NCBI GenBank assembly: GCA_965215375.1
Contig: CBDCDO010000002.1
Span: 1,488,001 to 1,552,000 of the forward strand
Direction of reading: 5' to 3'
DNA: 64,000 bases
Source of the DNA: Bin125 sp965215375
GTDB lineage: Bacteria; Chloroflexota; Dehalococcoidia; Bin125
A program made the translations under genes and the position numbers. The notes under the pieces are model-generated. The model saw only the letters and a list, made by a program, of their open reading frames with translations. It had not been told where the DNA came from and ran no database searches. Below are positions 41,874 to 49,889 of the stretch, one piece after another; the first letter of the stretch is position 1; each line of letters starts with the position of its first letter.

Positions 41874-42762
41874 GGGCCTGTTCACTCTATTTCGTCATGA
41901 AGTGGATGCAGGCGAGGAGGACTTGGTTGAAGTAGACATGGGAGAGTTTGTGGTAGCGAATGGCGATCCCGCGCAGCCGTTTGATGCGGCCGAAGTAGCG
42001 TTCGATCGCGTTGCGGGCGCGATAGGCGACGCGGTTCAGCGCCCAGGGCTGGCGGCGATTCGACTTTGGCGGCGTGACCAACTCCCAGCCGAGTTCGGCG
42101 GCCAGCGCGCGCATCGCGTCGCCCTCGTAGGCGCGGTCGGCGAGCAGTTGCGGCTGACCAGATACGGGGCCGAGCCGCTCCAGCAGCCAGCGTCCCCAGG
42201 ACGCATCGCTCCAGTGGCCCGGCGTCAGGGTCATGATCAACGGGAGGCGGTCTTCCAGCACGATGGCGTGCAGCTTCGTCGTCAGACCTCTCCCCGGTCA
42301 AGCCGGGGACAGGCTGCGCGAGCGTCCGATCGCCTGGCGCCCCTTTTGGAGGGTGCCCCGGTCCCGTCCTGATGGACCTTCACGCTCGTGCTGTCGATCG
42401 ACATTCGCAGCGGTCGGTCTGGCTCAAGTTGCTCAAGCTGCGTCTCCAGTTCGACCCGCTGCAGCTCGGCGAAGACGCGTTCCAGCACGCCTTTGTCGAT
42501 CCAGCGTCGTCCGCGCAAGTAGACCGTGTGCCAGGGACCGAACCGCTCGGGCAAGGCGCGCCAGCTACAGCCCTCCTTGGTCACGAACAGCCAACCCTCC
42601 AGCGCCTGCCGTGTGGGCGCAGCTTGCAGTTTCCGCGCGGTGTCGGCATGAGCGGCGCGATCCGCGCCCACTGTGCATCGGTGAGTTGCATATTCCCATT
42701 GGCCCGGCCGCCAGACCGTTCCCCAAACTCTGACACAAGCCCCGATTAGAGTGAACAGGCCC
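41874..42762 (-). mobile_element. IS5-family (IS427-like) copy C, 889 bp with perfect ends
   Basis: Perfect 16-bp inverted repeats GGGCCTGTTCACTCTA at 41874-41889 and 42747-42762. The flanks carry a TA duplication; comparison with the uninterrupted palindromic repeat near 36705 shows the pre-insertion site as AAATTAATC, which fixes the duplication as TA. The transposase reads on the minus strand in two frames. The ends are intact, so it could be mobilised in trans, but the transposase gene has lesions (see next entry). Confidence 0.93.
41887..42691 (-). pseudogene. DDE transposase of IS5 copy C, interrupted
   Basis: From ATG 42691 the protein starts MQLTDAQWARIAPLMPTPRG, as in copy B. An indel near 42615 changes frame; the long second frame gives ALEGWLFVTKEGCSWRALPE, the RRWIDKGVLERVFAELQ segment and the DDE-type MSIDSTSVKVHQDG. 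The last part is in a third frame, a -1 step relative to the second near the CCAAAAGG string, in keeping with the programmed frameshift of IS427-type elements: LADRAYEGDAMRALAAELGW and RNAIERYFGRIKRLRGIAIRY. Between them a 24-bp palindromic insertion (about 42296-42319) introduces an in-frame TGA into the orfB frame. So this gene is probably non-functional, despite perfect element ends. Confidence 0.8.
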
Positions 42763-42911
42763 TAATCAAAGGCCTCCGGCGGAGCGCGGGTATGACGACT
42801 TATTTTGGGGTCTCCTTGAGGGCGGGGGCGGGAATGTTTGCTGCCCAACCGTGAGTAACTCTTGGGCGGTTCCGCGATTTGCTTGGCGATCTCGCGGATA
42901 CGCTGACGGGT

Positions 42912-45161
42912 ATGCGGCGTGAAGCTACTTGGTTGCGTGGGAATGATCCTGTTTGGTGGATTTGGCGTCGTCTGACGTCGGTCAAGTGGGCGATCGGTTT
43001 GATTTTGGCGGCGGCGCTGTTCTCGGCGGTGGGCGTGGTGATCCCGCAGGTGCCTCCGCAGCTCGCCGACATCCCATCTCAGGTGGAGGAGCACATCGAG
43101 GCGCAGCGTCCGACCTGGGGCGGGTTTACCGATGTGCTGGCCGACTTCCCGTGGTTCTACGAGACCAACGGCGGCGTCTTCAATTTGTACAAGCAGCCCT
43201 ATTGGTATGCCGTGGTGGCGCTGGTGGCGCTTGCGATCTCGGTGTGCACGGTGAGCCGCGCGCCGCCGCTGTGGCGGACGGTGCGTCGACCGCCGAAGCG
43301 AGTTAACGCAGCCTACTTCGAGCGCGCGCGGCATCGACACTCGATCATGCTGGCTGAGGGGACTGAGTCTGCGGCGACGGAGGAGGGATTGATCGCGCGG
43401 TTGCGAGCGGCGCGGTATCGGGTGGAGCGGGTCAGTGTCGTCGGTGATGAGGTGCTGCTCTTCGCCGATCGATTTGGTTGGGCGCAGTTGGCGACGTTCG
43501 TGACTCACCTGGCGCTGCTGTTACTGCTCGGGGCGACGCTGGTGACGAAGTTTGCCGGGGAGGAGTACCAGTTCTGGGTGGCCGAGGGTGAATCGCACAT
43601 TCTCTTTCCTCCTGGTGACGATCGGGCGCAGGTGCAGATCATCGTCGATGACGCGGTCGCGCGATTCGCTGATGATGGCCAGGCGCTGGACTTTCGCAGT
43701 TTTGTCCGCGTGGCTGAGGGCGGTGAGGAGGTCGGCAATGGCGAGGTGACGGTGAACGGACCGGTGCATGCGGCTGGATATCGAGTCCACCAAGCGGCGT
43801 ATTGGGAGCATGGCGCCGAGTTGCGCGTCTTCGACCATGCGTCGGGGCAGCTGTTGTATGCGGAGACGCACTTTCTCGATCAGCAGATCGTTGGTCCGCG
43901 GATTCGCGTGGAGCGCAGCGGGGTTGTGGTGTCGGAGGAGGTGATCTCGCTCGAGCATCAGGTCGCTGACGAAGTGATTGCGGAGGATGCAGAGGATGCG
44001 CGTATCTCGGGTTACACACTGATTCCGCTGGACGGTGTGCGCTCGTTGGCGATCACGATGGTGCCGACGTCAGAGGGGTTCGCGTTTTGGTATCGAGCGA
44101 TGCCGACGCCGGAGCGACCGGCTGGTCTGACGTTCGCTGACTTAGGTGTCGGCGAGGCGGCGCCGCCGGCGCCGAGGTTGGCGATTGCGGTCGACGGAGA
44201 GTCGGTCTTTGAGGGTGTGGTGTCGCTGGATCAATCGCAGAACGAGGCTCGTCTGACGGTGTTGCCGATCAGCGAGGATGAGACCCTCTGGGTCGGGTTC
44301 CGTGACGGCGCCGCAGGCGAGGGATTCTTCTACTACTCGCCCAATCGTGAGGAAGAGCGGGGCGGACTGGTGGTTGGCGATCGCGTGAATCTGAGCGGCG
44401 ACGTCGTGCTGAGCTATCTCGGCGCTGAGGCTGACTTGTCGGTGCAGGGATCGCTAGCGGAGGGTGAGGCTCGTGCTGTGGGCTCGATCGATCTGACCTG
44501 GTTGGGGGCGGAGTCGGTGTTCTATGAGGTCGCGACCGACATTCCTGGCGCCGAGGGCGATGCGCTGATTGCGCTTGAGCGATTTGGACTCGCGCGGACC
44601 GCGGAGCAGTTTGATGCGCTGGGTGGTGAGAGCGTAGAACTCGCTGTTGGCTCGACGGCTGAGTCGGCTGATCCGTCGACCTTGTCGTCGGCTGGTGGTC
44701 AGGTTGGTCGGCCGTCGCGGATGATTCTCGGTCTGGGAGGAGCGTCGGGACGGATTCAGTTGGACGAGGGTGAGGAGGTCGTGCAGGGAGGGATGCGCTA
44801 TCAGTTCAGCGGACCGCGAGAGTTCACGGGGCTGAATGTCCGCCGAGACCCTGGCGGGACCGCGTTTTGGGTCGGAATCGCGCTGGGGCTTGTCGGAATG
44901 AGTACGACGTTCTTCATGCCTCGGCGGAGGGTCTGGGCGCGAATCACGTCTGATCGGCTGCAACTGGCGGGTCAGGCGGGACATGGCGTCGATCTGTCGT
45001 CGGAGCTGGAGCGTCTCGCGACGGGTCAGGACGGGCAAGCGGACGCGTCGCGCCCGTCTCGGCGCAGGAGCGTGTTGCGACGGGTCTTTGGTGGAGGGAC
45101 GTTCGGGGACGATTACGCTCAGGGGTACGCTCGGGAAGAGGATGGGAGTCCTAATGATTGA
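42912..45161 (+). CDS. resB: ResB-like cytochrome c biogenesis protein (system II)
   Basis: 749 residues from ATG 42912. Three membrane helices near the N-terminus (KWAIGLILAAALFSAVGVVIP, WYAVVALVALAISVCTV, FVTHLALLLLLGATLV), a large extracytoplasmic domain of ~470 residues and a final helix FWVGIALGLVGMSTTFFMP. This is the ResB/Ccs1 plan: the protein works with CcsA/ResC to deliver and attach haem to apocytochrome c outside the membrane. It is longer than typical ResB and the loop contains acidic repeats. No ccsA gene lies alongside. The upstream TTG at 42879 is less likely. The need for it fits the c-type cytochrome and bc-type complex at 60-64 kb. Its end overlaps lgt. Confidence 0.87.
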   Translation: MRREATWLRGNDPVWWIWRRLTSVKWAIGLILAAALFSAVGVVIPQVPPQLADIPSQVEEHIEAQRPTWGGFTDVLADFPWFYETNGGVFNLYKQPYWYAVVALVALAISVCTVSRAPPLWRTVRRPPKRVNAAYFERARHRHSIMLAEGTESAATEEGLIARLRAARYRVERVSVVGDEVLLFADRFGWAQLATFVTHLALLLLLGATLVTKFAGEEYQFWVAEGESHILFPPGDDRAQVQIIVDDAVARFADDGQALDFRSFVRVAEGGEEVGNGEVTVNGPVHAAGYRVHQAAYWEHGAELRVFDHASGQLLYAETHFLDQQIVGPRIRVERSGVVVSEEVISLEHQVADEVIAEDAEDARISGYTLIPLDGVRSLAITMVPTSEGFAFWYRAMPTPERPAGLTFADLGVGEAAPPAPRLAIAVDGESVFEGVVSLDQSQNEARLTVLPISEDETLWVGFRDGAAGEGFFYYSPNREEERGGLVVGDRVNLSGDVVLSYLGAEADLSVQGSLAEGEARAVGSIDLTWLGAESVFYEVATDIPGAEGDALIALERFGLARTAEQFDALGGESVELAVGSTAESADPSTLSSAGGQVGRPSRMILGLGGASGRIQLDEGEEVVQGGMRYQFSGPREFTGLNVRRDPGGTAFWVGIALGLVGMSTTFFMPRRRVWARITSDRLQLAGQAGHGVDLSSELERLATGQDGQADASRPSRRRSVLRRVFGGGTFGDDYAQGYAREEDGSPND

Positions 45162-46101
45162 GCAGGTGTTGCCGGTGGTTGCGGGACTCGTCGGTGTGAT
45201 CAATATCAACATCAATCCGGTGTTGATCGACACGGGCGGCTTCGAGCTCACCTGGCATGGACTGTTCACCGCGCTCGGCATTGCGCTAGGGGTGTGGCTC
45301 TCGGTCCGTTTGGCGCGGCGAACGCGGATTTCCGAGGACGACGCGATGTCGATCGCGGTCGTCTCGGTGTTGTCGGGCATCGTCGGAGCACGGCTCTTGT
45401 GGGTGCTGGAACACACTGACCAGATTGGTTCGATCGGAGACGCGTTCGCGCTGACCGACGGCGGGATTTCGATCTACGGCGCGATGATCGGTGGTGTGCT
45501 TGGCGGATTCATCTACGTGACGCTGTTCAAGCCCGATTTTCCGAAATGGATTGCGCTTGATGTCGCGGCGCCGGGGATGATTTTGGGACAGGCGATCGGG
45601 CGCTTGGGCGATTTCGTCAATGGCGAGCATTTCGCGAACGCGTCCGACCTGCCGTGGGCGTTTCGCTATACGCATCCGCTGACCGATGGTCAGTGGTCGT
45701 CGCCTGATTTCGATGAGTGGTATCGAGGTTCCCGCGGGCTCGAGGGTGAGGCGCCGGTGGCGGTCCACCCGGTCGCTGGCGGCTATGAGCCGATCCTCGA
45801 CTTCATGATCCTCGGTGGGTTGTTTCTGATGCGACGGATGGGCATCGGCGCGGGTTGGGGGTTCACCTTCTACGTGTTTGCCTATGCAGTCGTGCGCGGG
45901 TCGCTGTCGCTGTTGCGGACGGATGAAGCCGCGATTGCTGGAGCGCTGTCCGTTCCGCAGCTACTTGCGATTGTGACGGCCGCTGCTGCGGTTTGGATGG
46001 CGCTGCATTTGCGTCGGCATCGACAGACGCCTGTGCAGGGAGCCAAGCCCGACCGACCGACCCATCGCGCGAGTCGGCGTGGAGGATTGGGTCGTGGCTA
46101 G
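45154..46101 (+). CDS. lgt: Prolipoprotein diacylglyceryl transferase
   Basis: 315 residues, seven membrane segments. Lgt transfers the diacylglyceryl group from phosphatidylglycerol to the lipobox cysteine of prolipoproteins. The signature GRLGDFVNGEHFAN is present; most Lgt proteins have Asn where this has Asp before the FVNGE motif, a mild variation. Other conserved residues: TWHGLFTALG near the N-terminus, the ISIYGAMIGG loop and YEPILDF near the C-terminus. ATG 45154 has GGGAG six bases upstream and overlaps the resB stop; an ATG at 45142 is an alternative. With lspA at 28.7 kb it makes up the lipoprotein maturation route. Confidence 0.93.
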   Translation: MIEQVLPVVAGLVGVINININPVLIDTGGFELTWHGLFTALGIALGVWLSVRLARRTRISEDDAMSIAVVSVLSGIVGARLLWVLEHTDQIGSIGDAFALTDGGISIYGAMIGGVLGGFIYVTLFKPDFPKWIALDVAAPGMILGQAIGRLGDFVNGEHFANASDLPWAFRYTHPLTDGQWSSPDFDEWYRGSRGLEGEAPVAVHPVAGGYEPILDFMILGGLFLMRRMGIGAGWGFTFYVFAYAVVRGSLSLLRTDEAAIAGALSVPQLLAIVTAAAAVWMALHLRRHRQTPVQGAKPDRPTHRASRRGGLGRG

Positions 46102-46351
46102 CGGCGATGTCGGTCTGGAGTTGGTGCTCTGGGTGAAGGCCGATTGCGAGCTCTGCGAGCGCGCGCGGGAGCTGATGACGTCGCTCTCGGCGGCGATGTT
46201 GTTCGACTGGTCGGCGCGCGAGGGCGAGTATGGCGACGCGGTGCCCGTGGTGTCGACAGCGGACGGTCGAGTGCTGGCGGAGGCGCCGATTGACACGGGC
46301 GAACTTGTCGATGCGATTCTCGCGCTTACGGCCTCTGATCATCGAGATTGA
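46094..46351 (+). CDS. Glutaredoxin-like (DUF836) thiol protein
   Basis: 85 residues: WVKADCELCERARELM carries a CxxC redox motif at the start of a helix, followed by FDWSAREGEYGDAVPVVSTADGRVL with the conserved cis-Pro position of the thioredoxin fold. Members are small, cytoplasmic, and of unknown partner. The start is a GTG at 46094 with GGAGG upstream, inside the lgt end. The 3' end overlaps the convergent cysH end by 26 bases. A role in reducing or delivering sulfur is suggested by neighbours but unproven. Confidence 0.75.
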   Translation: MASGDVGLELVLWVKADCELCERARELMTSLSAAMLFDWSAREGEYGDAVPVVSTADGRVLAEAPIDTGELVDAILALTASDHRD

Positions 46352-47090
46352 TGGCGTGCAGGCCGCACTCCTTTTGGGTCGCTTCCTCCCACCACCAGCG
46401 ACCGGCGCGCTCGTGCTCGCCGGGATGCGTCGCGCGAGTGCAGGGGGCGCAGCCGATCGATTTGAAGCCGTGGTCGTGGAGTGGGTTGTAGGGCACGTTG
46501 TAGGCCATGATGTGTTGCCAGACTTGGGCTGAGGTCCAGTTGGCGAGCGGATTGAACTTGATCAGCGGATGGTCCTGTCGACCGAAACCGGAATCGAGCT
46601 GGACGACGGGGATGTCGGCCCGGGTGCCTGGCGATTGGTCCTTGCGTTGACCGGTGATGTAGGCGTCGACGTTGGCGAGGGCGCGTCCGAGCGGCTCGAC
46701 CTTGCGGATGCCGCAGCATTCTTGGTGGCCGTCGGTGCGGAAACTGAAGAGGCCTTTCTCGCGGACGAGGATTTCGACCGCGTCGGCCTGGGGCGAGTAT
46801 GTGGCGATTGGGACGTCGTAGTGCTCGCGGACGCGTTGGATGAACTCCAGGGTCTCGGGATGGAGGCGACCGGTGTCGAGGCTGAAGACGTCGAAGGTTT
46901 TGCCCAGCTTGCTCGCTTCTCGGGCGGCGAGGTCGACGAGTACCACATCCTCGGCGCCGCTGAACGAGATCGTGAGCCGATTGCAGCGCTTGAGGGCCTC
47001 GGCGATGATGTCCGCGGGATGGAGATCGGCCAATCGTTGGGCGATCTCGTCGATTTCTGTCATGTTGAATGCACTGACGGACGTGTTCAT
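46326..47090 (-). CDS. cysH: Adenylyl-sulfate (APS) reductase, [4Fe-4S] type
   Basis: 254 residues. It reduces APS to sulfite in assimilatory sulfate reduction. The cluster-binding cysteine pairs are both present (ECCGIRKVEPL and CAPCTRAT), which marks the APS-using type rather than the PAPS-using enteric form. The P-loop-like SFSGAEDVVL and the catalytic cysteine in KECGLH at the C-terminus are intact. The gene is divergent from the Rrf2 regulator; the 126-bp gap holds a candidate Rrf2 site, suggesting control by iron-sulfur or cysteine status. Sulfite reductase and sulfurylase genes are not in this window. Confidence 0.95.
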   Translation of the reverse strand: MNTSVSAFNMTEIDEIAQRLADLHPADIIAEALKRCNRLTISFSGAEDVVLVDLAAREASKLGKTFDVFSLDTGRLHPETLEFIQRVREHYDVPIATYSPQADAVEILVREKGLFSFRTDGHQECCGIRKVEPLGRALANVDAYITGQRKDQSPGTRADIPVVQLDSGFGRQDHPLIKFNPLANWTSAQVWQHIMAYNVPYNPLHDHGFKSIGCAPCTRATHPGEHERAGRWWWEEATQKECGLHAINLDDQRP

Positions 47091-47150
47091 GCGGTTACTC
47101 CCAACCGTGAGGCGCTCGACCAGGCGGTGGGGCTTGGTTGAGCAGCGGGA

Positions 47151-47176
47151 AATGATACTATTTCAGTCAAGATTAT
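47151..47176. promoter_or_regulatory. Candidate Rrf2-family operator between cysH and the Rrf2 gene
   Basis: On the minus strand the string ATAATCTTGACT-GAAAT-AGTATCATT is an A+T-rich imperfect palindrome similar to the GACT-N4-AGTC core known for Rrf2-type sites. It is 60 bp upstream of cysH and 41 bp upstream of the regulator gene, in a region otherwise rich in G+C. TTGACT could also act as a -35 box for cysH. Confidence 0.45.
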
Positions 47177-47216
47177 CCGCATCGCGCTGACTGCGGTCCG
47201 GAAAGGCCTCGCCGAG

Positions 47217-47678
47217 ATGATGAAACTGTCGTCGACGAGCGATTACGGGATTCGCGCCCTGGTCGATCTTGCTCAGCAAGACGGCGGCGCGCCGATTCCG
47301 TCGGCCGAGATCGCTGAGCGTCAGGGTATTCCTCCCTCGCTTGCTGGTCAGGTCTTGGGCAGGTTACGCGCGGCGGGGTTCATTATCTCGGCGCGAGGTG
47401 CGCAGGGCGGACATCAGCTCGCCCAGTCGCCAGAGGACATCCGCCTGGATCGCGTGCTCGAGGCGCTTGAGGGTCCGCTGACTTTGGCGGCATGTCTCGA
47501 GCGTGGGGCGCAAAATGGTCGAGCCTCCGAGCGCTGTACGGGGGCGGCCGCGCAGGTCCGCTTGTGGGACGATGTGCGCGCCGCCATTCTGAACACACTG
47601 GCCGACCGCACGATCGCCGACCTGGCAGCGGAATCGGCACACTACGGATCCAAAGTCGGTGGTCGATATCAGATTTAG
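47217..47678 (+). CDS. Rrf2-family transcriptional regulator
   Basis: 153 residues. N-terminal winged helix: LSSTSDYGIRALVDLAQQ, IPSAEIAERQGIPPSLAGQVLGRLRAAGFI, and the wing SARGAQGGHQLAQ. Rrf2 members include IscR and CymR. Cysteines in AACLERG and RCTGAAA may hold an Fe-S cluster (IscR-type usually has three), or the protein may be CymR-like and sense cysteine synthase. Context favours a sulfur or cysteine regulator: cysH is divergent and cysK begins at the last base of its stop codon. ATG 47217 or 47220 are equally likely starts. Confidence 0.9.
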   Translation: MMKLSSTSDYGIRALVDLAQQDGGAPIPSAEIAERQGIPPSLAGQVLGRLRAAGFIISARGAQGGHQLAQSPEDIRLDRVLEALEGPLTLAACLERGAQNGRASERCTGAAAQVRLWDDVRAAILNTLADRTIADLAAESAHYGSKVGGRYQI

Positions 47679-48676
47679 TGCAGACCGAATCGACCGCCGA
47701 CCGTGACGAGACGACGATTACCTTGAGCCTGACTCGACCGCAGTTGGCAAATTCGGTGCTTGACCTGATTGGCGCGACGCCAATGGTGACGCTGCGTCGC
47801 GTGGTCCCTGACGGTGGCGCGGAGATCGTGGCGAAGCTGGAGTCGCTCAATCCTGGTGGTTCGGTGAAGGATCGGATCGCGCGAGCGATGATTGAAGACG
47901 CGGAGTGCAGCGGCGCGCTGCGGACTGGAGATGTGATCGTCGAGCCGACCTCGGGGAACACGGGCGTGGGACTGGCATTGGTCGCGGCGGTCAAGGGATA
48001 CCGACTGATCCTGACGATGCCGGAGGACATGTCGCATGAGCGACGTCGATTGCTGGAGCGGTTCGGAGCCGAAGTGATCTTGACACCAGCGATCGAGGGG
48101 ATGACGGGCGCGGTGTTCGCAGCCGAGGAGTTGGCGTCGGAAGACGGTTACTTCATGCCGCAACAATTTCAGAATCTTTCCAATCCTGAGATCCATCGTC
48201 GGACGACGGCGCTGGAGATTTGGGCAGCGCTGGACGGCCACGAGATGGCGGACGGCGGACGGCTCCACGCGTTCGTCACGGGCGTCGGCACGGGCGGCAC
48301 GATCACTGGTGTCGGCGAGGTGCTGCGCGAGCGGCAGGACGGTCTGCACGTCGCCGCGGTCGAGCCCGAGCGCTCACCGGTGCTGCAGGGCGGACGATTC
48401 TCCGTCCACGCGATTCAGGGGATCGGGGCGTCGTTTGTCCCCGGTGTGCTCAATCGCGAGGTGTACGACGAGGTGATCGGTGTGTCGGATCGGGAGGCGG
48501 AGCAGATGATGTTGCGTCTCACCCGCGAAGAGGGGATTCTCTGTGGGATTTCATCGGGAGCGAACGTACACGCGGCGAGCATCGTCGCGCGACGTCTCGG
48601 TCCTGGTTGTCGCGTGGTTACCACCATTTGCGATACGGGCGAGCGATATCTCTCGATGCCGCTCGCGGACAACTGA
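47678..48676 (+). CDS. cysK: Cysteine synthase A-type (O-acetylserine sulfhydrylase)
   Basis: 332 residues from GTG 47678, which overlaps the Rrf2 stop by one base. Fold-type II PLP enzyme: the Schiff-base lysine is in NPGGSVKDRIA, the substrate loop in PTSGNTGVGLA, the phosphate-binding glycines in GVGTGGTITGVGEV, and ILCGISSGANVHAA completes the family pattern. It replaces the acetyl group of O-acetylserine with sulfide. The ~25-residue N-terminal tail is not conserved, so an in-frame start further downstream is possible. The coupling to Rrf2 recalls CymR-CysK control in firmicutes. A second, different synthase (CysM-type) follows 1.5 kb later. Confidence 0.93.
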   Translation: MQTESTADRDETTITLSLTRPQLANSVLDLIGATPMVTLRRVVPDGGAEIVAKLESLNPGGSVKDRIARAMIEDAECSGALRTGDVIVEPTSGNTGVGLALVAAVKGYRLILTMPEDMSHERRRLLERFGAEVILTPAIEGMTGAVFAAEELASEDGYFMPQQFQNLSNPEIHRRTTALEIWAALDGHEMADGGRLHAFVTGVGTGGTITGVGEVLRERQDGLHVAAVEPERSPVLQGGRFSVHAIQGIGASFVPGVLNREVYDEVIGVSDREAEQMMLRLTREEGILCGISSGANVHAASIVARRLGPGCRVVTTICDTGERYLSMPLADN

Positions 48677-48693
48677 AGCAACTGACAAGCAAC

Positions 48694-48716
48694 CTGTCAG
48701 CGCGAAGGGCTGACAG
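48694..48716 (+). promoter_or_regulatory. Short hairpin between cysK and moaD-moeB
   Basis: CTGTCAGC (48694-48701), a seven-base loop, and GCTGACAG (48709-48716) form a perfect 8-bp stem. No U tract follows, so it is more likely an RNA-processing or stability element than a terminator. Confidence 0.45.
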
Positions 48717-48745
48717 ACCGACAGGCAGGCTGAGAGGACAAGCAG

Positions 48746-49858
48746 ATGAGCGTCAAGGTCTACATCCCGACTCCGTTCCGCAAGATTACGGGCAATCGCA
48801 CGTTCGTCAGTGCCGAGGGCATCGACGTCAACGGCGTACTGCGTGATCTCGATCAACGCTTTCCGGGATTCGGAGAGATGGTCTTCGATGCGGAGCGGGA
48901 GCTGCTCGAGCACGTCAATGTGTACGTGAACAATCACGAGATCGCCTCGCTCGAGGGTCCAGAGACCCGCGTCGCTGACGGCGACGAGATGGCCGTGATT
49001 CCGGCGATTGCTGGTGGTGCCGGCGGGTCAGCGATGACGCCCGAGATGGTCGAGCGCTACTCGCGACACTTGATCATGGACCAGGTCGGCCCGTTGGGAC
49101 AGCGCAAGCTGATCGATGGCAAGGTGCTGGCGGTCGGTGCTGGGGGGCTTGGCTCGCCGGTGCTGGTCTACCTCGCGGCGGCTGGGATTGGCACGATCGG
49201 AATCGCCGACTTCGATGTCGTCGACCGTTCCAACCTGCAGCGTCAGATCATCCACGGCACGTCCGACATCGGACGGCTGAAGGTGGACTCGGCGAAGGAC
49301 CGGATTCTGGACATGAATCCGAACATCGATGTGATCACACACACGTCTCCGCTGACGTCGGACAACGCGATGGAGATCATTCCTGAGTACGACGTGATCA
49401 TCAACGGGGCGGACAACTTCGCCACGCGCTATCTGGTCAACGACGCGGCGTTCCTGGCCGAGAAGATTCTCGTCGATGGCTCGATCTTCCTGTTCGAAGG
49501 TCAGGTGACGACGTTCTTCCCAGGCGAGGGCTGCTACCGATGTTTGTATCCGTCGCCACCGCCGCCAGGCATGGTGCCGTCATGCTCCGAGGCTGGCGTC
49601 TTGGGCGTGCTGCCCGGCACGGTCGGCGCGATCCAGGCGACCGAGGCGATCAAAGTCCTCCTGGAGCAGGGTGAGCCGCTGAAGAATCGGCTGTTGCTCT
49701 ACGACGCGCTGGCGATGGACTTCCGCACGGTGAAGATTCGGCGAGATCCCGGCTGCCCGCTCTGTGGCGATGCGCCGACGGTGATCGAGCTGATCGACTA
49801 CGAAGAATTCTGCGGATCGCCGTTCCATGAGGGTCCGGTGGCTGCAGCCGGTGGCTAA
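48746..49858 (+). CDS. moeB: Fusion of a MoaD/ThiS-like sulfur carrier with a MoeB/ThiF-type E1 enzyme
   Basis: 370 residues. Residues 1-94 form a beta-grasp carrier (VKVYIPTPFRKITGN, FVSAEGIDVNGVLRDLDQRFPG, DEMAVIPAIAGGAGG) and residues 97-370 are an E1-like adenylyltransferase: GAGGLGSPVL nucleotide loop, FDVVDRSNLQRQI, an active-site-like cysteine in MVPSCSEAGVLG, and zinc-binding CYRC and CPLC pairs. The carrier's C-terminal Gly-Gly is therefore internal. An in-frame ATG at 49034 after the GG could yield a free MoeB, or the junction could be cut. The E1 part probably adenylates the separate CysO-like protein encoded next, for thiocarboxylate formation with the downstream rhodanese. Preceded by a good AGAGG site. 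Confidence 0.9.
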   Translation: MSVKVYIPTPFRKITGNRTFVSAEGIDVNGVLRDLDQRFPGFGEMVFDAERELLEHVNVYVNNHEIASLEGPETRVADGDEMAVIPAIAGGAGGSAMTPEMVERYSRHLIMDQVGPLGQRKLIDGKVLAVGAGGLGSPVLVYLAAAGIGTIGIADFDVVDRSNLQRQIIHGTSDIGRLKVDSAKDRILDMNPNIDVITHTSPLTSDNAMEIIPEYDVIINGADNFATRYLVNDAAFLAEKILVDGSIFLFEGQVTTFFPGEGCYRCLYPSPPPPGMVPSCSEAGVLGVLPGTVGAIQATEAIKVLLEQGEPLKNRLLLYDALAMDFRTVKIRRDPGCPLCGDAPTVIELIDYEEFCGSPFHEGPVAAAGG

Positions 49859-49889
49859 GGCGCAGGCGTTGCAAGAGAGGAAGTGACAT

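Noticed and set aside
42282..42671. Intact transposase in IS5-type copy C
   Set aside because: The frame of this segment lacks the N-terminus found in copy B (which is in another frame) and is separated from the C-terminal part by a palindromic insertion with TGA.
41829..42800. Composite transposon formed by IS110 plus the IS5-type element
   Set aside because: The IS5-type element is a later insertion in the host repeat with its own TA duplication; there is no sign of joint movement.
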